Assembly (NCBI GenBank): GCA_022771695.1
Contig: JALEKJ010000027.1
Span: 1 to 41,376, forward strand
Source: Roseburia sp.
GTDB lineage: Bacteria > Bacillota > Clostridia > Lachnospirales > Lachnospiraceae
DNA: 41,376 nucleotides
Direction: 5' to 3'
Shown piece after piece: positions 1 through 8,519 of the stretch (position 1 is the first letter of the stretch; every line of letters begins with the position of its first letter). A program made the position numbers and the translations under genes. The notes beneath the pieces were generated by a model. It worked only from the letters and a program-made list of their open reading frames with translations. It made no database searches and was not told where the DNA came from.

Positions 1-1
1 A

Positions 2-772
2 GTAGAAGAAGCTGCTAAGATTCTTGACCTTGAGAAATTGTTAGACCGTAAGCCGAAGGCTCTTTCCGGTGGACAGAGACAGCGTGTTGCTATGGGTCGT
101 GCAATCGTTCGTAATCCTAAGGTATTCCTTATGGATGAGCCGCTTTCTAACTTGGATGCAAAATTGCGTGTGCAGATGCGTTCTGAGATTGCTTCCTTAC
201 ATAACAGATTAAAAGCTACCATCATCTACGTTACACATGATCAGACCGAGGCTATGACATTAGGTACCAGAATCGTCGTATTAAAAGACGGTGTTATCAT
301 GCAGGTAGATTCTCCGCAGAAGTTATACAATGAGCCGAACAACTTATTCGTTGCAGGATTTATTGGTTCTCCGCAGATGAACTTTGTAGATGCTCTTTGC
401 AAAGTAGAGGGTGAGAAAGTGACACTTTCCTTCGAGAACACAACCATCGTACTTCCACCAGCAAAGGCTAAGAAGTTAGCAGACGGCGGTTATGACGGAA
501 AGACGGTTGTTATGGGTATCAGACCGGAGGATATTGGTGATTCAGAGATTGAAATCGAAGCACACAGAGATGCTTCCTTCGAGACAGATGTTACAGGATA
601 TGAGTTGTTAGGCTCTGAAGTACTCTTGTATTTCAGTGTAGCAGGTGCCGCAATGACAGCTAAGGTTGATTCCAGAACAACTGCTCGTATGGGAGACCAT
701 ATCAAGTTAGCACTGGATCCGGAGAAGATTCACGTATTCGACAAAGAAACTGAATTGACAATTACAAACTAA
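2..772 (+). CDS. Sugar ABC transporter ATP-binding protein, UgpC/MsmK type (5' end outside window)
   Basis: This is the C-terminal two thirds of an ATPase that powers a carbohydrate ABC importer at the cytoplasmic membrane. The frame is open from the first bases, so the Walker A part lies outside the window. Visible are the signature motif LSGGQRQRV, Walker B (VFLMDEPLSNLDAKLR), the switch histidine in YVTHDQTEAM, and a C-terminal TOBE-type extension with GIRPEDI, which is typical of the MalK/UgpC/MsmK branch. Such ATPases often serve several sugar permeases encoded elsewhere. A strong terminator follows directly. The family is clear; the transported sugar cannot be told from this fragment. 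Confidence 0.93.
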   Translation, partial: VEEAAKILDLEKLLDRKPKALSGGQRQRVAMGRAIVRNPKVFLMDEPLSNLDAKLRVQMRSEIASLHNRLKATIIYVTHDQTEAMTLGTRIVVLKDGVIMQVDSPQKLYNEPNNLFVAGFIGSPQMNFVDALCKVEGEKVTLSFENTTIVLPPAKAKKLADGGYDGKTVVMGIRPEDIGDSEIEIEAHRDASFETDVTGYELLGSEVLLYFSVAGAAMTAKVDSRTTARMGDHIKLALDPEKIHVFDKETELTITN

Positions 773-801
773 TTCGGTAAAATTAGACAAACAATAAACA
801 T

Positions 802-833
802 AAAACTGGGTGCAACTACTGTACCCAGTTTTT
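802..833 (+). terminator. Rho-independent terminator after the ABC ATPase gene
   Basis: A perfect 10-bp stem (AAAACTGGGT with ACCCAGTTTT) encloses an 11-nt loop and runs into a T-rich 3' side. It separates the ABC ATPase gene from the downstream regulator. Confidence 0.85.
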
Positions 834-869
834 ATGCGTTAAATGTACGGAAAAAGAAAGGTATAAAGA

Positions 870-1964
870 ATGATATCAAACCATAAGATTCAGTCGGCAC
901 TTGAAGAGATTAAGGAGATTTCCAAGATTGATCTGGCAATTTACACAGAAAAAGGGAAACAGGTAGCGGCAACATTTGAACCGGAAGAGAATATGGAATT
1001 TGCAGTAGTTTCCTTTGCGGATTCCATGGCAGAGAGCCAGATGCTTTCCGGATGTCACTTCTTCAAAATAATGGTAGATGGAGAATTAGAGTATATCCTT
1101 TTGACCAAATCTTCTGCAGAGGATGCATATATGGTAGGAAGATTGGCGGTTTGTCAGATTCGGAATCTGGCTGCGGCTTATATGGAACAGTTTGACCGAA
1201 ACAATTTTATGCAGAATATCCTGCTTGGCAATATGCTGGTCGTGGATATGTACAACAAAGCACAGAAACTGCATATTGAGCAGTCAGAACGAGTGGTATT
1301 CGTGATAGACTTGGAGGGGAAGAAGGATTCGACGGCGATGGAACTGGTGAAGAATCTTTTTGTGACTAAAACAAAAGATTTTGTTACCGAAGTGGATGAG
1401 CAAAGTATCATTTTGATTAAGGATACCCGTGATATGAAGGATGACGAGGAATTGGCTTCTCTGGCATCCATGATTGTTGATAATATGCACACAGAGGCAA
1501 TGGTGCGTGTGCGCGTCGGATATGGCAATCGCGTGATGAATTTGCAGGATATTGCAAGGTCGTATCAGGAGGCCAAAATGGCACTGGAGGTAGGGCGTAT
1601 TTTCTATGCTGAGAAGGAGACGATTGCATATCGTTATCTGGGCATTGGACGCTTGATTTACCAGTTGCCGATGTCGCTTTGTGAGATGTTTATCCATGAG
1701 GTGTTCGGAGATGAAATACCGGATGTCTTTAATGAGGAGACAACTACAACTATTCAGAAGTTCTTCGAAAACAACCTAAACATTTCTGAGACAGCGAGAC
1801 AGCTCTATGTGCATAGAAACACGCTGGTATATCGTTTGGAGCGCCTGGAGAAAGTCATTGGGCTTGATATTCGAAAATTTGATGATGCGATGACCTTTAA
1901 GATTGCGATGATGGTTATCTCACACATGCAATATGTCAAAAATAAGGACAATGTATTAGAATAA
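870..1964 (+). CDS. CdaR/PucR-family transcriptional regulator
   Basis: A predicted cytoplasmic DNA-binding regulator of 364 residues. The last ~60 residues form the helix-turn-helix typical of PucR/CdaR proteins (FFENNLNISETARQLYVHRN, then TLVYRLERLEKVIGLD and a regulated helix). The middle (about 130-260) resembles the GGDEF-like domain of the family, and the N-terminal ~110 residues may bind the inducer, a sugar diacid in CdaR. The ATG at 870 follows AAGAAAGG. It sits after a sugar ABC ATPase gene, but the strong terminator between them argues against one transcript. Its targets are unknown; a link to carbohydrate uptake is only inferred from the neighbour. Confidence 0.85.
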   Translation: MISNHKIQSALEEIKEISKIDLAIYTEKGKQVAATFEPEENMEFAVVSFADSMAESQMLSGCHFFKIMVDGELEYILLTKSSAEDAYMVGRLAVCQIRNLAAAYMEQFDRNNFMQNILLGNMLVVDMYNKAQKLHIEQSERVVFVIDLEGKKDSTAMELVKNLFVTKTKDFVTEVDEQSIILIKDTRDMKDDEELASLASMIVDNMHTEAMVRVRVGYGNRVMNLQDIARSYQEAKMALEVGRIFYAEKETIAYRYLGIGRLIYQLPMSLCEMFIHEVFGDEIPDVFNEETTTTIQKFFENNLNISETARQLYVHRNTLVYRLERLEKVIGLDIRKFDDAMTFKIAMMVISHMQYVKNKDNVLE

Positions 1965-1993
1965 TTGAAAAATGAGCCCTGTAGTGGTAAAAT
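1965..1993 (+). promoter_or_regulatory. Sigma-A-type promoter for the hydrogenase-like sensor gene
   Basis: TTGAAA (1965-1970) and TAAAAT (1988-1993) are 17 nt apart, directly after the cdaR-like stop codon. This predicts a start near 2000 and a ~130-nt leader. Confidence 0.6.
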
Positions 1994-1999
1994 ACTCCT

Positions 2000-2130
2000 A
2001 GTAATGAGCGGTGCCAAGATGGAAAGGGTGGATTGTTCGCAAGCCGGCAGTGCTGAATTTGCAAGACGAATCGGAGCGTAGTCAGGTTACACTGCGAGAA
2101 AGAACGTTGTATGCACAAAAGGGGAGTTTT
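2000..2130 (+). promoter_or_regulatory. Long, possibly structured 5' leader of the sensor gene
   Basis: About 130 nt, richer in G and C than the flanks, lie between the predicted transcription start and the ATG at 2131. A perfect inverted pair, GCAGTG (2047-2052) and CACTGC (2090-2095), could close a central domain. I could not match the sequence to a known riboswitch class. The frame is open through the leader back to a GTG at 2011, but the ribosome binding site favours the later ATG. Confidence 0.35.
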
Positions 2131-4065
2131 ATGGCGGGATTTGTATTTACAAATGACAAGTGTATCGGTTGTAACAAATGTATATCAGTCTGTCCGATTC
2201 TCACTGCGAATCAGGCAACATTGGTAGATGGAAGACCAAGGATTGAGGTAAACAGTGAGCAGTGTATCAATTGTGGTGCGTGCTTTGATGCCTGCGAGCA
2301 TGGAGCAAGAGAGTACACGGATGATACGGAGAGATTTTTTGCTGATTTAAAAGGCGGAATACCGATATCTGTATTGGTGGCACCTGCATTTCAGGCAAAT
2401 TATCCGAACGAGTATGAGAAGGTGCTGGGAGGATTGAAGGCTCTTGGTGTGAAGCGTATCATAAGTGTTGGATTTGGTGCAGATATCACGACGTGGGCAT
2501 ATATCAATTATATTGAGAAGAATAATTTTTATGGAAGCATTTCGCAACCATGTCCGGCAATCGTCAATTACATTGAGACCTATAGACCGGAGCTGCTTCA
2601 AAAGCTGATGCCGATACAGAGTCCGATGATGTGTGCAGCGATTTATGCGAAGAAATACATGGGAATTACAGACAAACTTGCATTTATCAGTCCGTGTATT
2701 GCCAAGAAAAATGAGATTGAAGACCCGAATACGAAAGGGTATGTTTCTTATAATGTTACGTTCGAGCATTTGATGCAGTATGTACGTGAGAATAAGATAT
2801 GTGGAACGCCGGTACAAGATGAGACGCCACATGGACTAGGAGCATTCTATCCGATGCCGGGTGGATTAAGGGAAAATGTTCGCTGGTTCTGCGGAGATGA
2901 TGTGTTTGTGCGTCAGATTGAAGGCGAAGGACATGCATATGAGTTTTTGGAGGACTACCAGAAACGTGTTTTAAGCGGAAAGAAGCTGCCCTTTATGGTA
3001 GATGCTTTAAACTGCAACAGGGGCTGTCTCTATGGTACGGGCGTAGAGCCGGAGAAAGCAAAGAGCGAGGATGCTGTGTATGCTGTATGGGATATTAAGT
3101 GCAAGAGTAAAACCGGGAAAGGTGCATGGGCAGATAAGGGTTCGCCGAAAAGACGGCTTGCACATCTGAACAGTCAGTTTGATAAGCTTCGGTTAGAGGA
3201 TTTTACGCGTGATTATGCGGATAAGTCTGCGGGGCATGAAATTCATCAGCCAAGCCCGGAGGAACTTAGAGGCATTTTTTCATGCATGGATAAAACTTCG
3301 GAGGAACTTACAAAGATTGACTGCGGAGCTTGTGGCTATAAGACCTGTAAGCATATGGCGACAGCAATATTTAACGATTGCAATACGGAAGAGTCCTGTA
3401 TACACTATATGAAGAGTCAGTTGGAAGAGCGAGGTAAATTGGCGCAGCAGACAGCGAATGAGAATGCTGAAGCGAGAGCCAAGGTAAAACGCAAGAATGA
3501 ACTGATTGCAGGAATCGTCGAGGGATTAAATACGGACTTTCAGGATATGAACCTGTCATTGCAGCAGTTGGCGACAGGAAATAGCAGCAATGCGAATGAG
3601 AGTACCGCAATCACAGGATTGATGAAGAAGGTTATGGAATTCTGTGGTCAATTACAGACATCTTTCGCAGCGATTAATGCATTGCTTGAAAAGCTAGAGA
3701 ATAACAATAATAATATTACCGGTATTGCAGGCCAGACGAATCTGTTGGCGCTCAATGCGTCTATTGAGGCAGCGCGAGCGGGAGAGGCTGGAAAGGGATT
3801 TGCAGTAGTTGCGGATGAGATTAAAATCCTTGCGGAGAACAGTCGGACAACAGCCGGTGACAGCAATAACAATAAAGAAGAAATCGGCGACGCGATTGCA
3901 CAGTTGGTTGACGAATCGAATCGTTTGATTGAAATTATTGATGAGGTAAATGCCCGCATGACGAATCTTGCAGCAAGTACGGAACAAATCGCAGCATCTG
4001 CAGACATGGTAGCTGAGATATCCGATGAGTTGCAGAATAAAGTTATGGAACTTGCGGAACTATAA
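2131..4065 (+). CDS. [FeFe]-hydrogenase-like iron-sulfur protein fused to a methyl-accepting chemotaxis domain
   Basis: A soluble 644-residue fusion with no membrane segment. Residues 1-60 carry two ferredoxin-type 4Fe-4S motifs ([12 protein letters not shown] and [12 protein letters not shown]). Residues ~75-310 are the hydrogenase large-subunit fold with all four H-cluster cysteine positions: C141 (SQPCPAIV), C189 (SPCIAKKNE), C295 and C299 (NCNRGC). The proton-relay cysteine that precedes the first ligand in catalytic enzymes is a proline here. Residues ~395-425 hold a further 4Fe-4S domain ([12 protein letters not shown]). Residues ~450-644 form a coiled coil with the chemoreceptor hairpin tip ([19 protein letters not shown]). 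The layout suggests that cluster redox state or H2 controls a CheA-type signal; this is inferred. The start at 2131 follows AGGGGAG at 5-nt spacing, with a GTG at 2011 the longer alternative. Confidence 0.88.
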   Translation: MAGFVFTNDKCIGCNKCISVCPILTANQATLVDGRPRIEVNSEQCINCGACFDACEHGAREYTDDTERFFADLKGGIPISVLVAPAFQANYPNEYEKVLGGLKALGVKRIISVGFGADITTWAYINYIEKNNFYGSISQPCPAIVNYIETYRPELLQKLMPIQSPMMCAAIYAKKYMGITDKLAFISPCIAKKNEIEDPNTKGYVSYNVTFEHLMQYVRENKICGTPVQDETPHGLGAFYPMPGGLRENVRWFCGDDVFVRQIEGEGHAYEFLEDYQKRVLSGKKLPFMVDALNCNRGCLYGTGVEPEKAKSEDAVYAVWDIKCKSKTGKGAWADKGSPKRRLAHLNSQFDKLRLEDFTRDYADKSAGHEIHQPSPEELRGIFSCMDKTSEELTKIDCGACGYKTCKHMATAIFNDCNTEESCIHYMKSQLEERGKLAQQTANENAEARAKVKRKNELIAGIVEGLNTDFQDMNLSLQQLATGNSSNANESTAITGLMKKVMEFCGQLQTSFAAINALLEKLENNNNNITGIAGQTNLLALNASIEAARAGEAGKGFAVVADEIKILAENSRTTAGDSNNNKEEIGDAIAQLVDESNRLIEIIDEVNARMTNLAASTEQIAASADMVAEISDELQNKVMELAEL

Positions 4066-4107
4066 AACAAAATCCATTGCGGAAGCAGGGAACTACGAGA
4101 AAGTATG

Positions 4108-4152
4108 GTGCGTGGGAGTGAAAGCAAAGCACTCACTTCCACGTACTTTTTT
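4108..4152 (+). terminator. Rho-independent terminator after the sensor gene
   Basis: A 14-bp stem with two G-T pairs (GTGCGTGGGAGTGA with TCACTTCCACGTAC) encloses an 11-nt loop and is followed by six T. It separates the sensor from the topoisomerase operon. Confidence 0.85.
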
Positions 4153-4199
4153 ATGTTTTGAAAAAGAGTGCAGGAAACAAAACATACGTTCTGAATTGC

Positions 4200-4229
4200 T
4201 TGCATACATGGGGAAGAATATGGTATAAT
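4200..4229 (+). promoter_or_regulatory. Promoter of the topoisomerase operon
   Basis: TTGCAT (4200-4205) and a perfect TATAAT (4224-4229) are 18 nt apart. The -10 box is also the left arm of a perfect 9-bp hairpin (TATAATGCC-GACA-GGCATTATA, 4224-4245). The predicted start is near 4236, giving a leader of ~110 nt. Confidence 0.7.
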
Positions 4230-4317
4230 GCCGACAGGCATTATACTGCCGAATGGCATCGGCTGCTCAAGGCGGATGCCATGGACGCGATAGCGGACAT
4301 GACATAATGCCGACAGG
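4225..4317 (+). repeat. Duplicated 14-bp motif and hairpins in the topoisomerase leader
   Basis: ATAATGCCGACAGG occurs at 4225-4238 and again at 4304-4317. Each copy starts a short hairpin, and the second runs into TATTTTTATT and could act as a weak terminator. Between them ATGGCATC (4253-4260) pairs perfectly with GATGCCAT (4275-4282). The block fills most of the leader. Its function is unknown; supercoiling-linked control or attenuation would fit the gene it precedes. Confidence 0.6.
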
Positions 4318-4344
4318 TATTTTTATTAAGAAAGGAAGAAAGAA

Positions 4345-6267
4345 ATGGCAAAGAAAGCAACTTATGACGAGAGTAGTATTTCTGTATTGGAAGGACTCGA
4401 AGCCGTAAGAAAAAGACCCGGAATGTACATCGGAAGCGTGTCAAGGAAGGGGCTTAATCATTTAATATATGAGATTGTAGATAACGCAGTGGACGAGCAT
4501 TTGGCTGGTGCCTGTGATACGATATATGTAACCTTGGAGGCAGACGGTTCCTGTACGGTTGAGGACAATGGACGTGGTGTGCCTGTTGGTATGCATGCAA
4601 AGGGTGTTTCTGCCGCACGTATCGTCTACACAACGCTGTACGCGGGAGGTAAGTTTGATGATTCTGCCTATAAGACTAGCGGTGGTTTACACGGAGTAGG
4701 TTCTTCTGTTGTAAATGCCCTCTCAACTTATATGGATGTGGAAATCAGTAGAGAAGGCTATGTGCATCATGACCGTTATGAGCGTGGTGTACCGGTTGTG
4801 AAATTGGAGAATGGTCTGCTCCCGAAGATTGCAAAGACCAAAAAGACCGGCACGAAGGTGAATTTCCTGCCTGACCCGGAGATTTTTGAAAAGACGCGGT
4901 TTAAAGAGGATGAAGTAAAGAGCCGTCTGCATGAGACTGCGTACTTGAATCCTGCACTCACGATTGTTTACGAAGATCGCAGGGGCGAAGAGCCGGAGCA
5001 TATCGTATATCATGAAGAAGAAGGAATTAAAGGATTCGTTAAGGACATCAATAAGAATAGCGAAGTTTTGCATGACGTTGTTTATTTTAAAGGAGAGACT
5101 GAGGGGATTACCGTTGAGGCAGCTTTCCAGTATACGAATGAGTTTCATGAGAATATTTTAGGCTTCTGTAATAACATCTTCAATGCAGAAGGCGGTACAC
5201 ATATTACAGGATTTAAGACGGTATTTACTACAATTATCAATTCTTATGCCAGAGAACTTGGAATCTTAAAAGAAAAGGATGCAAACTTTACCGGCGCGGA
5301 TGTCAGAAACGGTATGACTGCAGTGGTATCCATTAAGCATCCGGACCCAAGGTTTGAAGGGCAGACCAAGACGAAACTGGACAATCAGGATGCATCCAGA
5401 GTGACTGCAAAGGTGACCGGTGATGAGATTCAGCTTTACTTTGATAAGAATCTGGAAGTGTTAAAGACTGTCATCTCCTGTGCAGAGAAGGCTGCGAAGA
5501 TTCGTAAGACAGAAGAAAAGGCAAAGACGAATCTCTTGACGAAGCAGAAGTTCTCCTTTGATTCCAACGGTAAGCTGGCAAACTGCGAGAGCAGAGATGC
5601 GTCTATCTGTGAGATTTTTATCGTAGAGGGAGATTCTGCGGGCGGTTCTGCGAAGACGGCGAGAGACCGTAACTTTCAGGCTATCCTGCCAATTCGAGGC
5701 AAGATTTTGAATGTGGAGAAGGCAAGTATTGACAAGGTGCTTGCCAATGCGGAAATCAAGACGATGATTAATGCATTCGGATGTGGATTTTCAGAGGGCT
5801 ATGGCAATGACTTTGATATCACAAAGCTTCGTTATGACAAGATTATTATCATGGCGGATGCCGATGTCGATGGAGCACACATTTCTACGCTGCTTTTGAC
5901 GCTGTTCTATCGCTTTATGCCGGAGCTTATCTATGAGGGACATGTTTATGTGGCAATGCCGCCGCTCTATAAGGCGATCCCGAGCAAGGGCGAGGAAGAG
6001 TATCTGTATGATGATGCGGCGTTGGAGCGTTATCGTCGGACGCACAAGGGAAATTTTACCTTACAGCGATACAAAGGTCTTGGTGAGATGGATGCAGAAC
6101 AGCTCTGGGAGACGACATTGGACCCGCAGAGACGCCTTTTAAAGCGCATTGAGATTGAGGATGGCCGTATGGCATCCGATATCACAGAACTTTTGATGGG
6201 CAATGATGTTCCGCCGAGAAAGACATTTATCTATGAGCATGCGCAGGATGCGGCGTTGGACGTATAG
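4345..6267 (+). CDS. parE: Type IIA DNA topoisomerase subunit B (GyrB/ParE family)
   Basis: ATPase and TOPRIM subunit of a type IIA topoisomerase that changes DNA supercoiling or separates linked chromosomes; 640 residues, full length. The GHKL ATPase has EIVDNAVDE (43-51), DNGRG (74-78) and GGLHGVG (113-119). The TOPRIM domain has EGDSAGG starting at E428 and the metal-binding DADVDG from D505. The conserved RYKGLGEMDAEQLWETT lies near the C-terminus. ATG 4345 follows AAAGGAAG. The partner subunit starts 14 bp downstream. The pair is not beside recF/dnaN, and its A subunit lacks a canonical GyrA box, so I favour the topoisomerase IV role. The TOPRIM motif (GGSAKTARDRNFQA) is more GyrB-like, so the par/gyr choice is tentative. 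Confidence 0.9.
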   Translation: MAKKATYDESSISVLEGLEAVRKRPGMYIGSVSRKGLNHLIYEIVDNAVDEHLAGACDTIYVTLEADGSCTVEDNGRGVPVGMHAKGVSAARIVYTTLYAGGKFDDSAYKTSGGLHGVGSSVVNALSTYMDVEISREGYVHHDRYERGVPVVKLENGLLPKIAKTKKTGTKVNFLPDPEIFEKTRFKEDEVKSRLHETAYLNPALTIVYEDRRGEEPEHIVYHEEEGIKGFVKDINKNSEVLHDVVYFKGETEGITVEAAFQYTNEFHENILGFCNNIFNAEGGTHITGFKTVFTTIINSYARELGILKEKDANFTGADVRNGMTAVVSIKHPDPRFEGQTKTKLDNQDASRVTAKVTGDEIQLYFDKNLEVLKTVISCAEKAAKIRKTEEKAKTNLLTKQKFSFDSNGKLANCESRDASICEIFIVEGDSAGGSAKTARDRNFQAILPIRGKILNVEKASIDKVLANAEIKTMINAFGCGFSEGYGNDFDITKLRYDKIIIMADADVDGAHISTLLLTLFYRFMPELIYEGHVYVAMPPLYKAIPSKGEEEYLYDDAALERYRRTHKGNFTLQRYKGLGEMDAEQLWETTLDPQRRLLKRIEIEDGRMASDITELLMGNDVPPRKTFIYEHAQDAALDV

Positions 6268-6281
6268 AAAGAGGTATATAA

Positions 6282-8519
6282 ATGAGACAGGAAGAACAGA
6301 TTATTCGCACAGAATACTCTGAATTAATGCAAAAATCTTATATTGATTATGCGATGAGTGTTATTGTGGCACGAGCTCTGCCGGATGTCAGAGACGGATT
6401 AAAGCCGGTGCAGAGGCGTACCTTATATGATATGTATGAGTTGGGAATTCGCTATGATAAGCCATATCGTAAGAGCGCCCGTATCGTCGGCGATACCATG
6501 GGTAAATATCATCCACATGGAGACAGTTCTATCTATGGGGCATTGGTTGTTATGGCGCAGGATTTTAAGATGGGGCTGCCGCTTGTAGATGGACACGGCA
6601 ACTTCGGTTCCATCGAGGGAGACGGTGCTGCGGCGATGCGATATACTGAGGCACGTCTTAAGAAGATTACGCAGGAGGCATATCTTGCGGACTTGGATAA
6701 AGATGTTGTAGACTTTGTGCCGAACTTCGACGAGACGGAGAAGGAGCCTGCGGTACTTCCGGTAAAAGTACCAAACTTGCTTTTGAATGGTGCGGAGGGA
6801 ATCGCGGTCGGTATGACGACTAGCATTCCACCACATAATTTTGGAGAAGTTATCGACGGTGTAATTGCTTATATGAAGAATCCGGATATCAATACGGAGC
6901 AGATGATGAAATATATTCCGGGTCCCGATTTTCCGACCGGTGGAATTGTGGCAAATAAGGATGAACTGCTTTCCATCTACTCGACAGGTATGGGTAAGAT
7001 TAAAATTCGCGGCAAGGTGGAAATCGAACATGGCAAGGGCGGTAAGGATCGTCTAGTCATCACAGAGATTCCATATACGATGATTGGAGCAAATATCGGT
7101 AAGTTCTTAAACGATGTTTACAGTCTGGTAGAGACAAAGAAAACCAATGATATCGTGGATATTACAAATCAATCCTCCAAAGAGGGTATTCGTATTGTAA
7201 TCGAATTGCGCCGTGGCGCGGATGCAGAGAACCTTAAGAACCTGCTCTACAAGAAGACAAAGCTGGAGGATACCTTTGGGGTCAATATGCTTGCTGTTGC
7301 AGACGGAAGACCGGAGACGATGGGAATCGTGCCGATTATCCGGCATCATGTCAATTTCCAGTATGAGCTTGCAACGAGAAAATATAAGACACTGTTGGCA
7401 AAAGAACTTGACCGCAAGGAGATTCAGGAAGGCTTGATTCGCGCGTGTGATGTCATTGACTTAATTATTGAGATTCTGCGTGGAAGCACGAATGTCAAGG
7501 ATGCCAAAGCGTGTCTGACAGCAGGTATTACTGACGGAATCAAATTTAAGTCCGCGCAGTCGAAAAAGGATGCTGCACAGCTACGCTTTACGGAACGTCA
7601 GGCGGACGCAATTTTAGAGATGCGTCTCTACAAGTTAATCGGCTTAGAGATAGAGGCGCTGCTTAAGGATCATGAGAAAACACTCGCCAATATTGCAGAA
7701 TATGAAGAGATACTGAGTAATCGTGGCGCAATGGCAAAAGTCATTATCCGTGAGCTGGAAGGATATAAGAAAGAGTATCAGACACCGCGAAAGACCGTTA
7801 TCGATAATCTCGAGGAAGTGGTTCTGGAAGAGAAGAAAATTGAGGAGATGGATGTCGTATTCCTGATGGATCGTTTTGGGTATGCGAAAACCGTTGATGT
7901 GGCGACGTATGAGCGCAATAAGGATGCAGCGGATGCAGAGAATCGTTATGTATTGACCTGCAAGAATACGGATAAAATCTGTATTTTTACCAATAAGGGA
8001 CAGATGCATCTGCTAAAGGTACTTGATCTGCCGTTTGGAAAATTCCGTGATAAAGGAACTCCGATTGATAATCTGAGCAATTATAACAGTAGTGAAGAGA
8101 ACTTTGTATATATTACAAACCTTGGTTCTATCAGCACGTCCAAGTTGGTTTTCGGAACAAAGGCATCGATGCTTAAAATGGTAGACGGAGCCGAATTTGA
8201 TGTGGCAAAGCGTACGACCGCAGCGACAAAGCTGAATGAAAATGATGAGGTGCTTTTTGTGCAACGCATCGAGGGGGATGAGACTATCGTTATGCAGTCA
8301 GAGAAAGACTTTTTCCTGCGCATTGAGGTTGCAGCTATTCCGGAAAAGAAAAAGGGCGCAGTTGGTGTACGAGGCATGAAGCTTGGGGCAGGAGACACGC
8401 TGTGTGGCATTTACCTGCTTGGAAATGGCGAGAATGTCAATGTCGAGGTAAAAGGAAAAGAGTATGCGCTGAATCGCTTGCATATAGGAAACCGAGATAC
8501 GAAGGGAACGAAGAGATAA
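6282..8519 (+). CDS. parC: Type IIA DNA topoisomerase subunit A (GyrA/ParC family)
   Basis: DNA-cleaving and rejoining subunit, 745 residues, partner of the subunit encoded just upstream. The active-site tyrosine is Y121 in AAAMRYTEARL. The quinolone-binding segment reads HPHGDSSIYGAL: the serine (S82) is kept, but position 86, normally Glu or Asp, is Gly (codon GGG, 6537-6539). The C-terminal domain is short. Its first blade (GYAKTVDVATYERNK) has no QRRGGRG-type GyrA box, the element gyrase needs for DNA wrapping; only a degenerate KKKGAVGVRG appears near 690. This supports a decatenating ParC-like enzyme, though many databases label such clostridial proteins GyrA. The stop codon overlaps the next start codon by one base. 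Confidence 0.9.
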   Translation: MRQEEQIIRTEYSELMQKSYIDYAMSVIVARALPDVRDGLKPVQRRTLYDMYELGIRYDKPYRKSARIVGDTMGKYHPHGDSSIYGALVVMAQDFKMGLPLVDGHGNFGSIEGDGAAAMRYTEARLKKITQEAYLADLDKDVVDFVPNFDETEKEPAVLPVKVPNLLLNGAEGIAVGMTTSIPPHNFGEVIDGVIAYMKNPDINTEQMMKYIPGPDFPTGGIVANKDELLSIYSTGMGKIKIRGKVEIEHGKGGKDRLVITEIPYTMIGANIGKFLNDVYSLVETKKTNDIVDITNQSSKEGIRIVIELRRGADAENLKNLLYKKTKLEDTFGVNMLAVADGRPETMGIVPIIRHHVNFQYELATRKYKTLLAKELDRKEIQEGLIRACDVIDLIIEILRGSTNVKDAKACLTAGITDGIKFKSAQSKKDAAQLRFTERQADAILEMRLYKLIGLEIEALLKDHEKTLANIAEYEEILSNRGAMAKVIIRELEGYKKEYQTPRKTVIDNLEEVVLEEKKIEEMDVVFLMDRFGYAKTVDVATYERNKDAADAENRYVLTCKNTDKICIFTNKGQMHLLKVLDLPFGKFRDKGTPIDNLSNYNSSEENFVYITNLGSISTSKLVFGTKASMLKMVDGAEFDVAKRTTAATKLNENDEVLFVQRIEGDETIVMQSEKDFFLRIEVAAIPEKKKGAVGVRGMKLGAGDTLCGIYLLGNGENVNVEVKGKEYALNRLHIGNRDTKGTKR

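Noticed and set aside
2000-2100. Cobalamin, SAM or c-di-GMP riboswitch in the sensor leader
   Set aside because: Single words such as GGTGCC and GTCAGG resemble conserved blocks, but the remaining blocks and spacing of these classes are absent.
3648-4259. 203-codon open frame on the minus strand inside the sensor gene
   Set aside because: It is antisense to the conserved chemoreceptor domain, has a Ser/Leu-rich low-information sequence and no ribosome binding site; it is a shadow of the real gene.
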